A stretch of 9,009 nt of DNA, taken from the NCBI GenBank assembly GCA_003246805.1, contig QKDG01000185.1, forward strand, positions 1-9,009. The letters run 5' to 3'. This DNA comes from Clostridia bacterium (lineage in GTDB: Bacteria > Bacillota > Clostridia > Oscillospirales > Ruminococcaceae). The notes beneath the pieces were generated by a model that saw nothing but the letters and a program-made list of their open reading frames with translations, searched no databases and was not told where the DNA came from. Made by a program: the position numbers and the translations under genes. Shown here in pieces: positions 1 to 5,766 of this stretch (positions are counted from its first letter, which is position 1; every line of letters begins with the position of its first letter).

Positions 1-62
1 TCACCCGCACGGGTAAAATCATCGCCCGATACCTTATATGATAAGTGCAGAGAATTACTCAA
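1..62 (-). CDS. RsbW-like ATP-binding protein, N-terminal fragment (cut by left edge)
   Basis: Only the first 20 codons are in the window. The minus strand reads a TTG start at 62-60, then MSNSLHLSYKVSGDDFTRAG, open to the edge. The GDDFTRAG stretch resembles the beginning of the small anti-sigma-factor-like (RsbW/HATPase_c) ATP-binding proteins that often accompany clostridial [FeFe] hydrogenase operons. The start is supported by GGAGG at 75-71 with an 8-base spacer, lying inside the end of the preceding gene. The TTG overlaps that gene's TAA stop (57-55), which implies translational coupling. The ATP-binding motifs themselves lie outside the window, so the family call rests on the N-terminus and the gene context. 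Function is unproven; in RsbW relatives such domains bind ATP and phosphorylate or sequester a partner protein. Confidence 0.6.
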   Translation of the reverse strand, partial: MSNSLHLSYKVSGDDFTRAG

Positions 63-408
63 TTACAGCACCTCCATGCAAGCCATTTTCATAGAGAATA
101 CCACAGGCGGCAAACATTCTCAACTGTGAGGCAAGAAGAACTATGCCCTTCTCCTTTGCAAGAGATATAATATTTTCATCTGGCATTTTCCCACGTACAA
201 AGCAAATACAGATGATATCCATCATTTCCGCTGTTCTTATCACCTGAGGATTGCAAAGCCCTGTAAGAAGTACCGACTGGTCTTTTACAAATGCGAGAAC
301 ATCGCTCATCATATCGGCACCGCAGGCAGTGTGAACCTCTTTTTCGATATTGTATTCACAGCACAAAACATTTGCCTTCAATAAATCCTTAACATCAGCT
401 ATTGTCAT
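55..408 (-). CDS. DRTGG-domain protein
   Basis: A protein of 117 residues made of a single small domain of the DRTGG type, also found in some phosphotransacetylase- and CBS-associated proteins. Its biochemical role is not established; nucleotide or ligand sensing is usually suggested. Visible hallmarks are a central block beginning VLAFVKDQSVLLTG, followed by NPQVIRTAEMMDI, FVRGKMPDENI, AKEKGIVLLAS and a C-terminal FAACGILYENGL. These match the stand-alone DRTGG proteins encoded beside clostridial NADH-linked hydrogenases. There are no membrane segments or signal peptide. The frame can begin at GTG 414, but GGGG at 420-417 is only 2 bases from that GTG and 8 bases from ATG 408, so ATG 408 is preferred. 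The gene is divergent from the hydrogenase operon and overlaps the start of the RsbW-like gene downstream. The family call is good; the function is inferred from context only. Confidence 0.82.
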   Translation of the reverse strand: MTIADVKDLLKANVLCCEYNIEKEVHTACGADMMSDVLAFVKDQSVLLTGLCNPQVIRTAEMMDIICICFVRGKMPDENIISLAKEKGIVLLASQLRMFAACGILYENGLHGGAVIE

Positions 409-439
409 AAGCACTACCCCTTTATAATTTTAAAACTGT

Positions 440-445
440 ATTATA
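440..445 (-). promoter_or_regulatory. Possible -10 box for the DRTGG gene
   Basis: The minus strand reads a perfect TATAAT here. Transcription would begin near 433, leaving a leader of about 25 bases that contains the GGGG ribosome binding site at 420-417. No TTGACA-like -35 sits at 16-18 bases and there is no upstream TG extension. In DNA this AT-rich a TATAAT is expected by chance, so this is a tentative call. Confidence 0.3.
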
Positions 446-537
446 ATCCTTTTAAAATTTTAACACTAAAACCAAATTAATTCAACATCAATATCTAAAT
501 AAATTTACATTAACCAAATATGTTTTATAAAATCTTG

Positions 538-564
538 TTTTAGAAATATATTAATTTTCTAAAA
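538..564. repeat. Perfect 9-base inverted repeat in the divergent control region
   Basis: TTTTAGAAA at 538-546 is matched by its exact reverse complement TTTCTAAAA at 556-564, with a 9-base centre. The arms are A/T-rich and no U-run follows, so it is not a good terminator. It lies about 90 bases upstream of the hydrogenase promoter, where an activator or repressor site could sit. It could also be chance symmetry in AT-rich DNA. Confidence 0.4.
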
Positions 565-630
565 AAGCAATTGTTTTGAATGTTTTGTTTAAAATTTATA
601 AAAAAAACAATATTTTGTTGTGCATTATTA

Positions 631-648
631 TTGATGATTTTTTAACAA
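631..648 (+). promoter_or_regulatory. Candidate Rex (redox-sensing repressor) operator
   Basis: The sequence TTGATGATTTTTTAACAA is 18 bases long and matches the clostridial Rex consensus TTGTTAANNNNTTAACAA. The right half-site is perfect and the left half-site has two mismatches. It lies directly upstream of, and overlaps the expected RNA polymerase contact region of, the extended -10 at 654-662. Rex releases DNA when the NADH/NAD+ ratio is high and is known in clostridia to repress fermentation and hydrogenase genes. Control of an NADH-linked hydrogenase here is therefore sensible. The rex gene itself is not in this window. Confidence 0.6.
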
Positions 649-653
649 AGCTA

Positions 654-662
654 TGTTATAAT
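654..662 (+). promoter_or_regulatory. Extended -10 promoter of the hydrogenase operon
   Basis: The sequence TGTTATAAT is a perfect extended -10 (TGn followed by TATAAT). No good -35 is present at 17 bases, which is typical of extended -10 promoters. Transcription would start near 669 and give a leader of about 60 bases before the NuoE start at 730. The Rex-like operator ends six bases upstream, so bound repressor would block polymerase. Confidence 0.55.
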
Positions 663-729
663 TTTAACTATGTATAAAAGAGAATTTATTTTTTAAACAT
701 TTTGTCTATTATTGCAAGGAGGTTATTAA

Positions 730-1221
730 ATGGCTAAAAGCAGTGTACCATTTGCTGGTACAAAAGAACAAGAAGCTGAGCTTTTGCGTGTTATTGAGGA
801 ACACAAGAGTGACAAGGGTGCATTAATGCCGGTTCTTCAAAAGGCGCAGGAGATTTACGGTTATCTTCCCGTTGAAGTTCAAAAGATTATTGCAGAACAA
901 ATGGATATTCCTCTTGAAAAAATCTTTGGCGTTGTTACCTTTTATTCGCAGTTTTCACTTATGCCAAAGGGGAAATACAAGATTTCTGTTTGTCTTGGAA
1001 CAGCTTGTTATGTAAAAGGCTCAGGCGATATTTACAACAAGCTAATGGAGAAGCTTGGGATAACAGGCGGAGAATGCACACCTGACGGTAAGTTTTCTCT
1101 TGAAGCATGCCGTTGTATCGGAGCATGCGGACTTGCACCGGTTCTTACAGTAAACGAAGATGTATATGGCAGGCTTACTGTTGACGATGTTGCAGGTATT
1201 CTCGAAAAATACAAAGACTAA
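730..1221 (+). CDS. nuoE: NuoE-like [2Fe-2S] subunit of NADH-dependent [FeFe] hydrogenase (HndA/HydC type)
   Basis: A protein of 163 residues, the usual length for the 24-kDa subunit family (thioredoxin-like [2Fe-2S] ferredoxin). It should pass electrons within the cytoplasmic hydrogenase complex beside the NuoF-like flavoprotein. An N-terminal helical part (about 10-70, containing LQKAQEIYGYLP and the conserved VVTFYSQF) precedes the thioredoxin-fold domain. The cluster ligands are visible as C88-x4-C93 (SVCLGTACYVKG) and C129-x3-C133 (CIGACGLAP); C127 is an extra cysteine. The start is secure: AAGGAGG at 716-722 lies 7 bases before ATG 730. It is the first gene of the operon, 3 bases before the GHKL gene. 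NADH-quinone oxidoreductase subunit E of complex I is the main alternative, but the neighbouring hydrogenase and absence of other nuo genes argue for the hydrogenase role. Confidence 0.95.
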   Translation: MAKSSVPFAGTKEQEAELLRVIEEHKSDKGALMPVLQKAQEIYGYLPVEVQKIIAEQMDIPLEKIFGVVTFYSQFSLMPKGKYKISVCLGTACYVKGSGDIYNKLMEKLGITGGECTPDGKFSLEACRCIGACGLAPVLTVNEDVYGRLTVDDVAGILEKYKD

Positions 1222-1224
1222 ATT

Positions 1225-1782
1225 ATGATGACTGAAATCTCTTTGAACATTCTGGATGTCGCACAGAATTCCGTGCGTGCAAACGCAACACAAATCAGCA
1301 TTGCAATAAAAGCTGATACAAAAAAGGATTGCTTGTGTGTTGTGATAGCTGATAACGGCTGTGGAATGACGAAGGAGCAGGTCGAAAATGTTGAAAACCC
1401 TTTTTTTACAACCAGAACAACAAGAAAAGTTGGGCTTGGTGTTCCTTTCTTTAAGCTTGCGGCTGAGATAACCGGCGGCAGTTTCAGGATAGATTCAGTA
1501 ATAAATGAGGGGACGACAGTATTTGCAAAGTTCGTTTTGTCAAGCATTGACCGTATGCCCCTTGGTGATATAAGCGCCACGATGTATACACTTATTACTA
1601 TGAACACTGATAAAAATTTTTATTATGTTTATGAGGTTGATGACAGGAAGTTCATCCTTGACACTGCCGAGTTTAAGAATATACTCGGCGATATTCCTTT
1701 AAATTCGCCTGAGGTTTCTGATTATATCAAGGGCTTTTTAGAGGAGAACAGGCATGAGGTTGACAACGGAATAGTTCTATAA
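1225..1782 (+). CDS. GHKL-type ATP-binding protein of the hydrogenase operon
   Basis: A soluble protein of 185 residues with a histidine-kinase-like ATPase (HATPase_c) domain over about residues 1-105. The N-box is visible as D11-x3-N15 in LDVAQNSVRANA. The G1 box is DNGCGM (43-48), and a second glycine box is GLGVPF (70-75) after FTTRTTRK. No phospho-accepting His domain, sensor or membrane segment is present, and the last 75 residues form a separate small domain I do not recognise. It lies between nuoE and the HndB-like gene, 3 bases after the first and 22 before the second. No clear ribosome binding site precedes ATG 1225 (or ATG 1228), so it probably depends on translational coupling to nuoE. 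Such proteins recur in clostridial hydrogenase operons. A regulatory kinase or ATP-dependent assembly role is inference. Confidence 0.88.
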   Translation: MMTEISLNILDVAQNSVRANATQISIAIKADTKKDCLCVVIADNGCGMTKEQVENVENPFFTTRTTRKVGLGVPFFKLAAEITGGSFRIDSVINEGTTVFAKFVLSSIDRMPLGDISATMYTLITMNTDKNFYYVYEVDDRKFILDTAEFKNILGDIPLNSPEVSDYIKGFLEENRHEVDNGIVL

Positions 1783-1804
1783 AATTTTTGATGGGAGGAT
1801 TAAT

Positions 1805-2164
1805 ATGAAATCACTTGAAGAATTAAAATCGATTCGTGAAAAAATGCAGGCACAAGTCGGCCTTAGAGCAGAAGAAAAAGATTTGACACGTATTGTTGTA
1901 GGAATGGCTACCTGTGGTATTGCTGCTGGTGCAAGGCCTGTTCTTACAGCTTTTTCCGATATGGTTCAACAAAACGGGACAAAAAATGTTATGGTTACAC
2001 AAACAGGCTGTATCGGCCTTTGTATGTATGAGCCAATTGTTGAAATCACTGTTCCTGGCAGCGAAAAGGTAACATATGTTAAAATGGACGCTGAAAAGGC
2101 TAAGGAAGTTTTTGAACAGCATATCGTCAGGGGACAGATTGTTGATAAATACACTATAAAATAA
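1805..2164 (+). CDS. hndB: HndB-like thioredoxin-fold (2Fe-2S) ferredoxin subunit
   Basis: A protein of 119 residues in the thioredoxin-like ferredoxin family, corresponding to the small second subunit (HndB) of four-gene NADP/NADH-linked hydrogenases. After a short helical N-terminus (about 1-25) the domain has IVVGMATCGIAAGARPV (C37) and TGCIGLCMYEP (C69-x3-C73). Only three cysteines exist in the protein. The canonical [2Fe-2S] fold uses four (C-x4-C plus C-x3-C), so cluster binding, if any, needs another ligand or is lost. The N-terminal domain of the next gene, NuoF, has the same fold with all four. The start is supported by GGGAGG at 1793-1798 with a 6-base spacer. The gene is 15 bases from nuoF. 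The role is presumed to be structural or electron transfer in the complex. Confidence 0.88.
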   Translation: MKSLEELKSIREKMQAQVGLRAEEKDLTRIVVGMATCGIAAGARPVLTAFSDMVQQNGTKNVMVTQTGCIGLCMYEPIVEITVPGSEKVTYVKMDAEKAKEVFEQHIVRGQIVDKYTIK

Positions 2165-2179
2165 GGGAGGATTACAAGT

Positions 2180-3454
2180 ATGTATCGTTCACACGTATTG
2201 GTTTGCGGCGGAACAGGCTGTACTTCTTCCGGAAGCCAGAAAATTATTGATGCACTTGAAACTGAGATTGAAAAAACCGGCCTTAAATCTGAAGTTCAGG
2301 TTGTTAAAACCGGTTGTTTCGGCCTTTGTGCATTAGGGCCTATCATGATAGTTTATCCTGAGGGCACATTCTATTCAATGGTTAAGATTGAGGATATCCC
2401 TGAAATTGTATCCGAGCATCTATTAAAGGGAAGAATTGTTTCACGCCTTGTATATGATGAAACAATTACAGAAGATGGTATAAAATCATTAAACGAAACT
2501 GATTTCTATAAAAAGCAGCATCGTGTAGCTTTGAGAAACTGTGGTGTTATCAATCCTGAAAATATTGATGAATACATTGCGGTTGATGGCTATACAGCTC
2601 TTGGAAAAGTTCTGACTGAAATGACACCAGACCAGGTTATTCAAACTATCAAGGACTCCGGACTTCGTGGACGTGGAGGCGGAGGATTCCCTACTGGTGT
2701 TAAATGGGGGCTTGCAGCAGCAAATGATGCAGACCAGAAATACGTTTGCTGTAATGCTGACGAAGGTGACCCAGGCGCTTTCATGGACCGTTCAGTTCTT
2801 GAAGGTGACCCACACGTTGTTCTTGAAGCAATGGCTATCGCAGGTTATGCTATCGGCGCTACTCAGGGCTATATATATGTTCGTGCTGAGTATCCTATCG
2901 CTGTTAAACGCCTTGAAATTGCTATCAATCAGGCACGTGAATACGGCTTGCTTGGTGATAATATTTTTGATACAGGCTTCAGCTTTGACATTGGTCTGAG
3001 ACTTGGTGCAGGTGCTTTCGTATGCGGTGAAGAAACTGCCCTGATGACATCAATCGAAGGCAACCGTGGTGAGCCTCGTCCTCGTCCTCCGTTCCCTGCA
3101 CAGAAAGGTTTGTTTGGCAAGCCTACAATACTTAACAATGTTGAAACCTATGCGAATATTCCTTTGATTATAAACAACGGTTCAGAATGGTTTTCTTCAA
3201 TGGGAACAGAAAAATCCAAGGGAACAAAGGTATTTGCTCTTGGCGGAAAAATCAAGAATACCGGACTTGTTGAAATCCCTATGGGAACAACACTTCGTGA
3301 AATAATTGAAGAAATCGGCGGCGGTATCCCTGACGGCAAGAAGTTCAAGGCTGCACAGACTGGCGGACCTTCCGGCGGATGTATCCCTGTTGAGCATTAT
3401 GATATCCCTATTGATTACGATAACCTTATCAGGCGGGCTTATCGTTATGGATGA
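2180..3454 (+). CDS. nuoF: NuoF-like subunit, N-terminal part (2Fe-2S and FMN/NADH domains) before the frameshift
   Basis: The readable product is 424 residues. Residues 1-90 are a thioredoxin-fold [2Fe-2S] domain with four cysteine ligands, C9-x4-C14 and C46-x3-C50 (VCGGTGC and TGCFGLC). From about 125 onward comes the 51-kDa-type flavoprotein domain. It shows the glycine-rich NADH/FMN motif GLRGRGGGGFPTG near 161-173, CNADEGDPGAF near 191-201 and GAGAFVCGEETAL near 276-288. An SLBB-like region follows (about 350-405, ending TGGPSGGC). The last residues after DNL (IRRAYRYG) are out of frame and not family sequence. The start is supported by GGGAGG at 2165-2170, 9 bases before the ATG. The electron path from FMN to HydA normally runs through the C-terminal clusters, so this part alone should not complete the circuit. 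Confidence 0.9.
   Translation: MYRSHVLVCGGTGCTSSGSQKIIDALETEIEKTGLKSEVQVVKTGCFGLCALGPIMIVYPEGTFYSMVKIEDIPEIVSEHLLKGRIVSRLVYDETITEDGIKSLNETDFYKKQHRVALRNCGVINPENIDEYIAVDGYTALGKVLTEMTPDQVIQTIKDSGLRGRGGGGFPTGVKWGLAAANDADQKYVCCNADEGDPGAFMDRSVLEGDPHVVLEAMAIAGYAIGATQGYIYVRAEYPIAVKRLEIAINQAREYGLLGDNIFDTGFSFDIGLRLGAGAFVCGEETALMTSIEGNRGEPRPRPPFPAQKGLFGKPTILNNVETYANIPLIINNGSEWFSSMGTEKSKGTKVFALGGKIKNTGLVEIPMGTTLREIIEEIGGGIPDGKKFKAAQTGGPSGGCIPVEHYDIPIDYDNLIRRAYRYG
3428..3431 (+). other. Frameshift junction in nuoF, inferred 23-base deletion
   Basis: At this point frame one (CTT ATC AGG) must switch to frame two (TCA GGC GGG) to continue the protein. The block of about eight conserved residues expected between DNL and SGGL is absent. 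If the lost segment began with a codon ATC followed by A, a three-base TCA repeat at both borders could have mediated the deletion. That detail is inference because the ancestral bases are not visible. Confidence 0.75.
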
Positions 3455-3944
3455 AGACAACTGTATGGTTGATATCGCTAAGTTCTTCCTTGAATTCACT
3501 GTTGATGAATCATGCGGAAAATGTACACCTTGCCGTATCGGAACAAAACGTATGTATGAAATTCTTGAAAAAATTACAAACGGCAACGGAACAATGGAAG
3601 ACCTGGATAAATTGGAGAGATTGTGTTATTATATTAAAAACAACTCTCTTTGTGGACTTGGCCAGACAGCGCCAAACCCTGTACTTTCAACCTTAAAGTT
3701 CTTCAAGGACGAATATATTGCTCACGTTGTTGACAAAACTTGCCCTGCTGGTGTTTGCAAGGCTTTGATGACCTATGAGATTATACCTGAAAACTGTAAG
3801 GGATGCACACTTTGTGCAAGAGTATGCCCTGTTGGAGCAATCTCAGGCGAGGTTAAAAAGGCACACGTTATCGATAAAGCAAAATGTATTAAATGTGGCG
3901 CTTGTATGGAAAAATGCCGCTTTAATGCAATTATAAAAAAGTAA
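3447..3944 (+). CDS. nuoF: NuoF-like subunit, C-terminal part (4Fe-4S and 2[4Fe-4S] ferredoxin domains) after the frameshift
   Basis: From ATG 3447 this frame gives 165 residues, starting MDEDNCMVDIAKFF. It carries the conserved ESCGKCTPCRIGT motif and the later LCGLGQTAPNP cysteine, together ligating a complex-I N3-type [4Fe-4S] cluster. A C-terminal bacterial ferredoxin domain follows, with CKGCTLCARVCP and CIKCGACMEKCRF ligating two more [4Fe-4S] clusters. ATG 3447 overlaps the upstream frame's TGA (3452-3454) by 8 bases. GGCGGG at 3432-3437 is a weak ribosome-binding-like sequence 9 bases upstream. Coupled reinitiation could therefore make this fragment as a separate ferredoxin-like polypeptide, though this may be accidental. 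The true family start is in the upstream frame. hydA begins 16 bases downstream. Confidence 0.75.
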   Translation: MDEDNCMVDIAKFFLEFTVDESCGKCTPCRIGTKRMYEILEKITNGNGTMEDLDKLERLCYYIKNNSLCGLGQTAPNPVLSTLKFFKDEYIAHVVDKTCPAGVCKALMTYEIIPENCKGCTLCARVCPVGAISGEVKKAHVIDKAKCIKCGACMEKCRFNAIIKK

Positions 3945-3960
3945 GAGGGAGGTAATTTTA

Positions 3961-5706
3961 ATGGAAAATGTAAATATCAAAATTAACGGTGTCCCTGTTT
4001 CGGCACCAAAAGGCTCAACTATACTTGAAGCTGCAAGAATTTCCGGCATTGAAATTCCGACCCTTTGTTATCTAAAAGATATCAACGAAATCGGCGCCTG
4101 CCGTATTTGCGTTGTTGAGGTTAAAGGTGCAAGAAGTCTTGTTGCGTCATGTGTTTTCCCTATAAATGAGGGAATGGAGATTTTCACAAATACTCCTGTC
4201 GTGCTTGATTCAAGAAAACAGACTTTACAGCTTATTCTTTCTACCCATGACAGAAAGTGCCTTTCTTGCGTAAGAAGTGGCAACTGCGAATTGCAGAGGC
4301 TTTCTAACGAGCTTGGCGTTGAGGATGAAGGAATTTATGACGGAGCTTGTGAAGAATACGAAATCGACAATTCTGCCCCTCATATGTACCGTGACAATAA
4401 CAAATGTATTCTTTGCCGCAGATGTACTGCTGTTTGTGAAAAAACTCAGGCAATCGGTGTTATAGGAGCAAATGAAAGAGGCTTTAAAACCAATATCGCA
4501 AGCCCTTTTGATATGGGGCTTGGTGACACAAGCTGTGTTTCATGCGGACAATGTATAGCAGTATGCCCAACTGGTGCTTTAAACGAAAAGGATAATACAA
4601 ATGATGTTTTTGCCGCTTTGGCTGACACTACAAAGCATGTAGTAGTTCAGACTGCTCCTGCTGTTCGTGCTGCACTTGCTGAAGAATTCGGCAATCCTAT
4701 CGGCACTAATGCACAGGGCAAGATGGTTGCCGCTTTGCGTCGCCTTGGATTTGCAAAGGTATTTGACACTGATTTTGCAGCTGACCTTACTATTATGGAG
4801 GAAGCTAATGAGTTTTTGGACAGAGTTAAAAACGGCGGTGTTCTGCCAATGATTACCTCATGTTCACCTGGCTGGATCAAATACTGCGAGCATTACTTCC
4901 CGGATATGATTGAAAATCTTTCAAGCTGTAAATCACCAATGCAGATGTTTGGTGCAATAACAAAAACCTATTATGCTGAGAAAATGGGAATTGACCCTAA
5001 GGATATTATCATGGTTTCTGTTATGCCATGTACAGCTAAAAAGTTTGAAATCGGCCGTGATGACGAAAACGCTGCCGGTGTTCCTGATGTTGATATTTCT
5101 ATCACAACAAGAGAGCTTGCAAGAATGATAAAGAAAGCAGGCATAAACTTTAACAATCTGCCAGATGAGGAGTTTGATAATCCGTTGGGTGAATCAACTG
5201 GTGCTGCTGTTATATTTGGCGCAACTGGTGGAGTAATGGAGGCTGCACTTCGTACTGCTGTTGAAACTTTAACAGGTGAAGAACTTCCAAACCTTAATTT
5301 TGAAAATGTTCGTGGAACAACAGGCATTAAAACTGCTACCTATAATGTAGCAGGAATGGATGTTAAGGTTGCTGTTGCTTCTGGCCTTGCAAATGCAAAA
5401 GAGCTTTTGACAAAGGTTAAGAATGGTGAAGAAACTTATCATTTCATTGAAATAATGGGCTGCCCAGGCGGCTGTGTAACAGGAGGAGGGCAACCACAAC
5501 AGCCTGCTTCTGTTATGAATACAATTGATTTGAAGGCAGCACGTGCAAAGGTTCTTTATAATATCGACAAGGATATGCCAAAGAGAAAATCACACGAAAA
5601 TGAAGCTATCAAAAAGCTTTATGCTGATTATCTTGGCAAGCCGGGCTCACACAAGGCACACGATATTCTTCATACAACTTACGTTAAACGTCCATTATAT
5701 AAATAG
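3961..5706 (+). CDS. hydA: NADH-dependent [FeFe] hydrogenase catalytic subunit (HydA/HndD, group A type)
   Basis: A soluble enzyme of 581 residues reducing protons to H2. Domains in order are as follows. The N-terminal plant-type [2Fe-2S] ferredoxin domain has C36, C47, C50 and C64. The His-Cys3 [4Fe-4S] site is H96, C100, C103 and C109. Two [4Fe-4S] ferredoxin clusters use C149/C152/C155/C159 and C192/C195/C198/C202. The H-cluster domain shows L1 TSCSPGW (299-305), L2 MPCTAKKFE (C357) and L3 GCPGGCVTGGG (C501, C505). The C-terminal small-subunit-like tail (about 515-581) ends the protein, with no extra C-terminal [2Fe-2S] domain as in Thermotoga HydA. L1 has a single Cys where CpI has two adjacent ones. 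GGGAGG at 3947-3952 lies 8 bases before the ATG. It is the last operon gene. The exact subgroup (A6 versus bifurcating A3) cannot be fixed by reading. Confidence 0.96.
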   Translation: MENVNIKINGVPVSAPKGSTILEAARISGIEIPTLCYLKDINEIGACRICVVEVKGARSLVASCVFPINEGMEIFTNTPVVLDSRKQTLQLILSTHDRKCLSCVRSGNCELQRLSNELGVEDEGIYDGACEEYEIDNSAPHMYRDNNKCILCRRCTAVCEKTQAIGVIGANERGFKTNIASPFDMGLGDTSCVSCGQCIAVCPTGALNEKDNTNDVFAALADTTKHVVVQTAPAVRAALAEEFGNPIGTNAQGKMVAALRRLGFAKVFDTDFAADLTIMEEANEFLDRVKNGGVLPMITSCSPGWIKYCEHYFPDMIENLSSCKSPMQMFGAITKTYYAEKMGIDPKDIIMVSVMPCTAKKFEIGRDDENAAGVPDVDISITTRELARMIKKAGINFNNLPDEEFDNPLGESTGAAVIFGATGGVMEAALRTAVETLTGEELPNLNFENVRGTTGIKTATYNVAGMDVKVAVASGLANAKELLTKVKNGEETYHFIEIMGCPGGCVTGGGQPQQPASVMNTIDLKAARAKVLYNIDKDMPKRKSHENEAIKKLYADYLGKPGSHKAHDILHTTYVKRPLYK

Positions 5707-5718
5707 TACAAAAAATGA

Positions 5719-5754
5719 CCTCGACTACCAATTAAGGTAGTCGAGGCTTTGTTT
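5719..5754 (+). terminator. Bidirectional rho-independent terminator after hydA
   Basis: A perfect 11-bp stem, CCTCGACTACC (5719-5729) with GGTAGTCGAGG (5736-5746), encloses the loop AATTAA. On the plus strand CTTTGTTT follows, ending the hydrogenase operon 13 bases after hydA. On the minus strand the stem is followed by TCATTTTTTG. It can therefore also stop transcripts of the convergent histidine-phosphatase gene. Confidence 0.9.
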
Positions 5755-5766
5755 AAGTAATAAAAT

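Larger units (their letters stand above)
415..729. promoter_or_regulatory. Divergent AT-rich control region between the DRTGG gene and the hydrogenase operon
   Basis: A stretch of 315 bases with no credible gene and very high A+T. It must hold the promoters of both divergent units. On the plus side there is a Rex-like operator and an extended -10 (entered separately). On the minus side the best -10 is TATAAT at 445-440, about 32 bases upstream of the ATG at 408, but with no convincing -35. A 9-base perfect inverted repeat lies at 538-564. A weaker Rex-like sequence lies at 585-602 (TTGTTTAAAATTTATAAA, three mismatches to the Rex consensus half-sites). Confidence 0.6.
2180..3944 (+). pseudogene. 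nuoF: Frameshifted nuoF (HndC/HydB-type flavoprotein subunit), whole locus
   Basis: The two adjacent reading frames here are the halves of one NuoF-like protein that binds FMN and NADH and feeds electrons through iron-sulfur clusters to HydA. Frame one runs well conserved up to PIDYDNL (codon CTT 3425-3427). Frame two resumes with SGGLIVMDEDNCMVDI (TCA at 3429-3431). In clostridial relatives about eight residues of the type IxxGxMMG stand between these two blocks. Only one base remains here, so 23 bases appear to be missing. Restoring them gives 1788 bases, or 595 residues, the normal family length of about 590-620. Both halves remain highly conserved with no other lesion. The break is therefore recent or is an assembly error. 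The complete product would hold a [2Fe-2S] domain, the FMN/NADH domain, a 4Fe-4S domain and a 2[4Fe-4S] ferredoxin domain. Confidence 0.85.

Noticed and set aside
412..414. GTG start for the DRTGG gene, two codons upstream of the ATG
   Set aside because: The GGGG ribosome binding site would be only 2 bases away, whereas ATG 408 is at a normal 8-base spacing.
642..662. Classical -35/-10 promoter using TTAACA at 642-647 with TATAAT at 657-662
   Set aside because: The spacing would be only 9 bases. The extended -10 explanation fits better.
3428..3454. Programmed ribosomal frameshift joining the two halves of nuoF
   Set aside because: A +1 shift at this site would fuse DNL directly to SGG and still lack the eight conserved residues, and no slippery sequence or following pseudoknot is evident. 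A deletion explains both the frame change and the missing residues.
730..3944. Respiratory complex I (nuo) operon
   Set aside because: Only NuoE- and NuoF-like subunits occur, there are no membrane subunits, and they are followed by an [FeFe] hydrogenase and accompanied by an HndB-like protein, the pattern of soluble NAD-linked hydrogenases.
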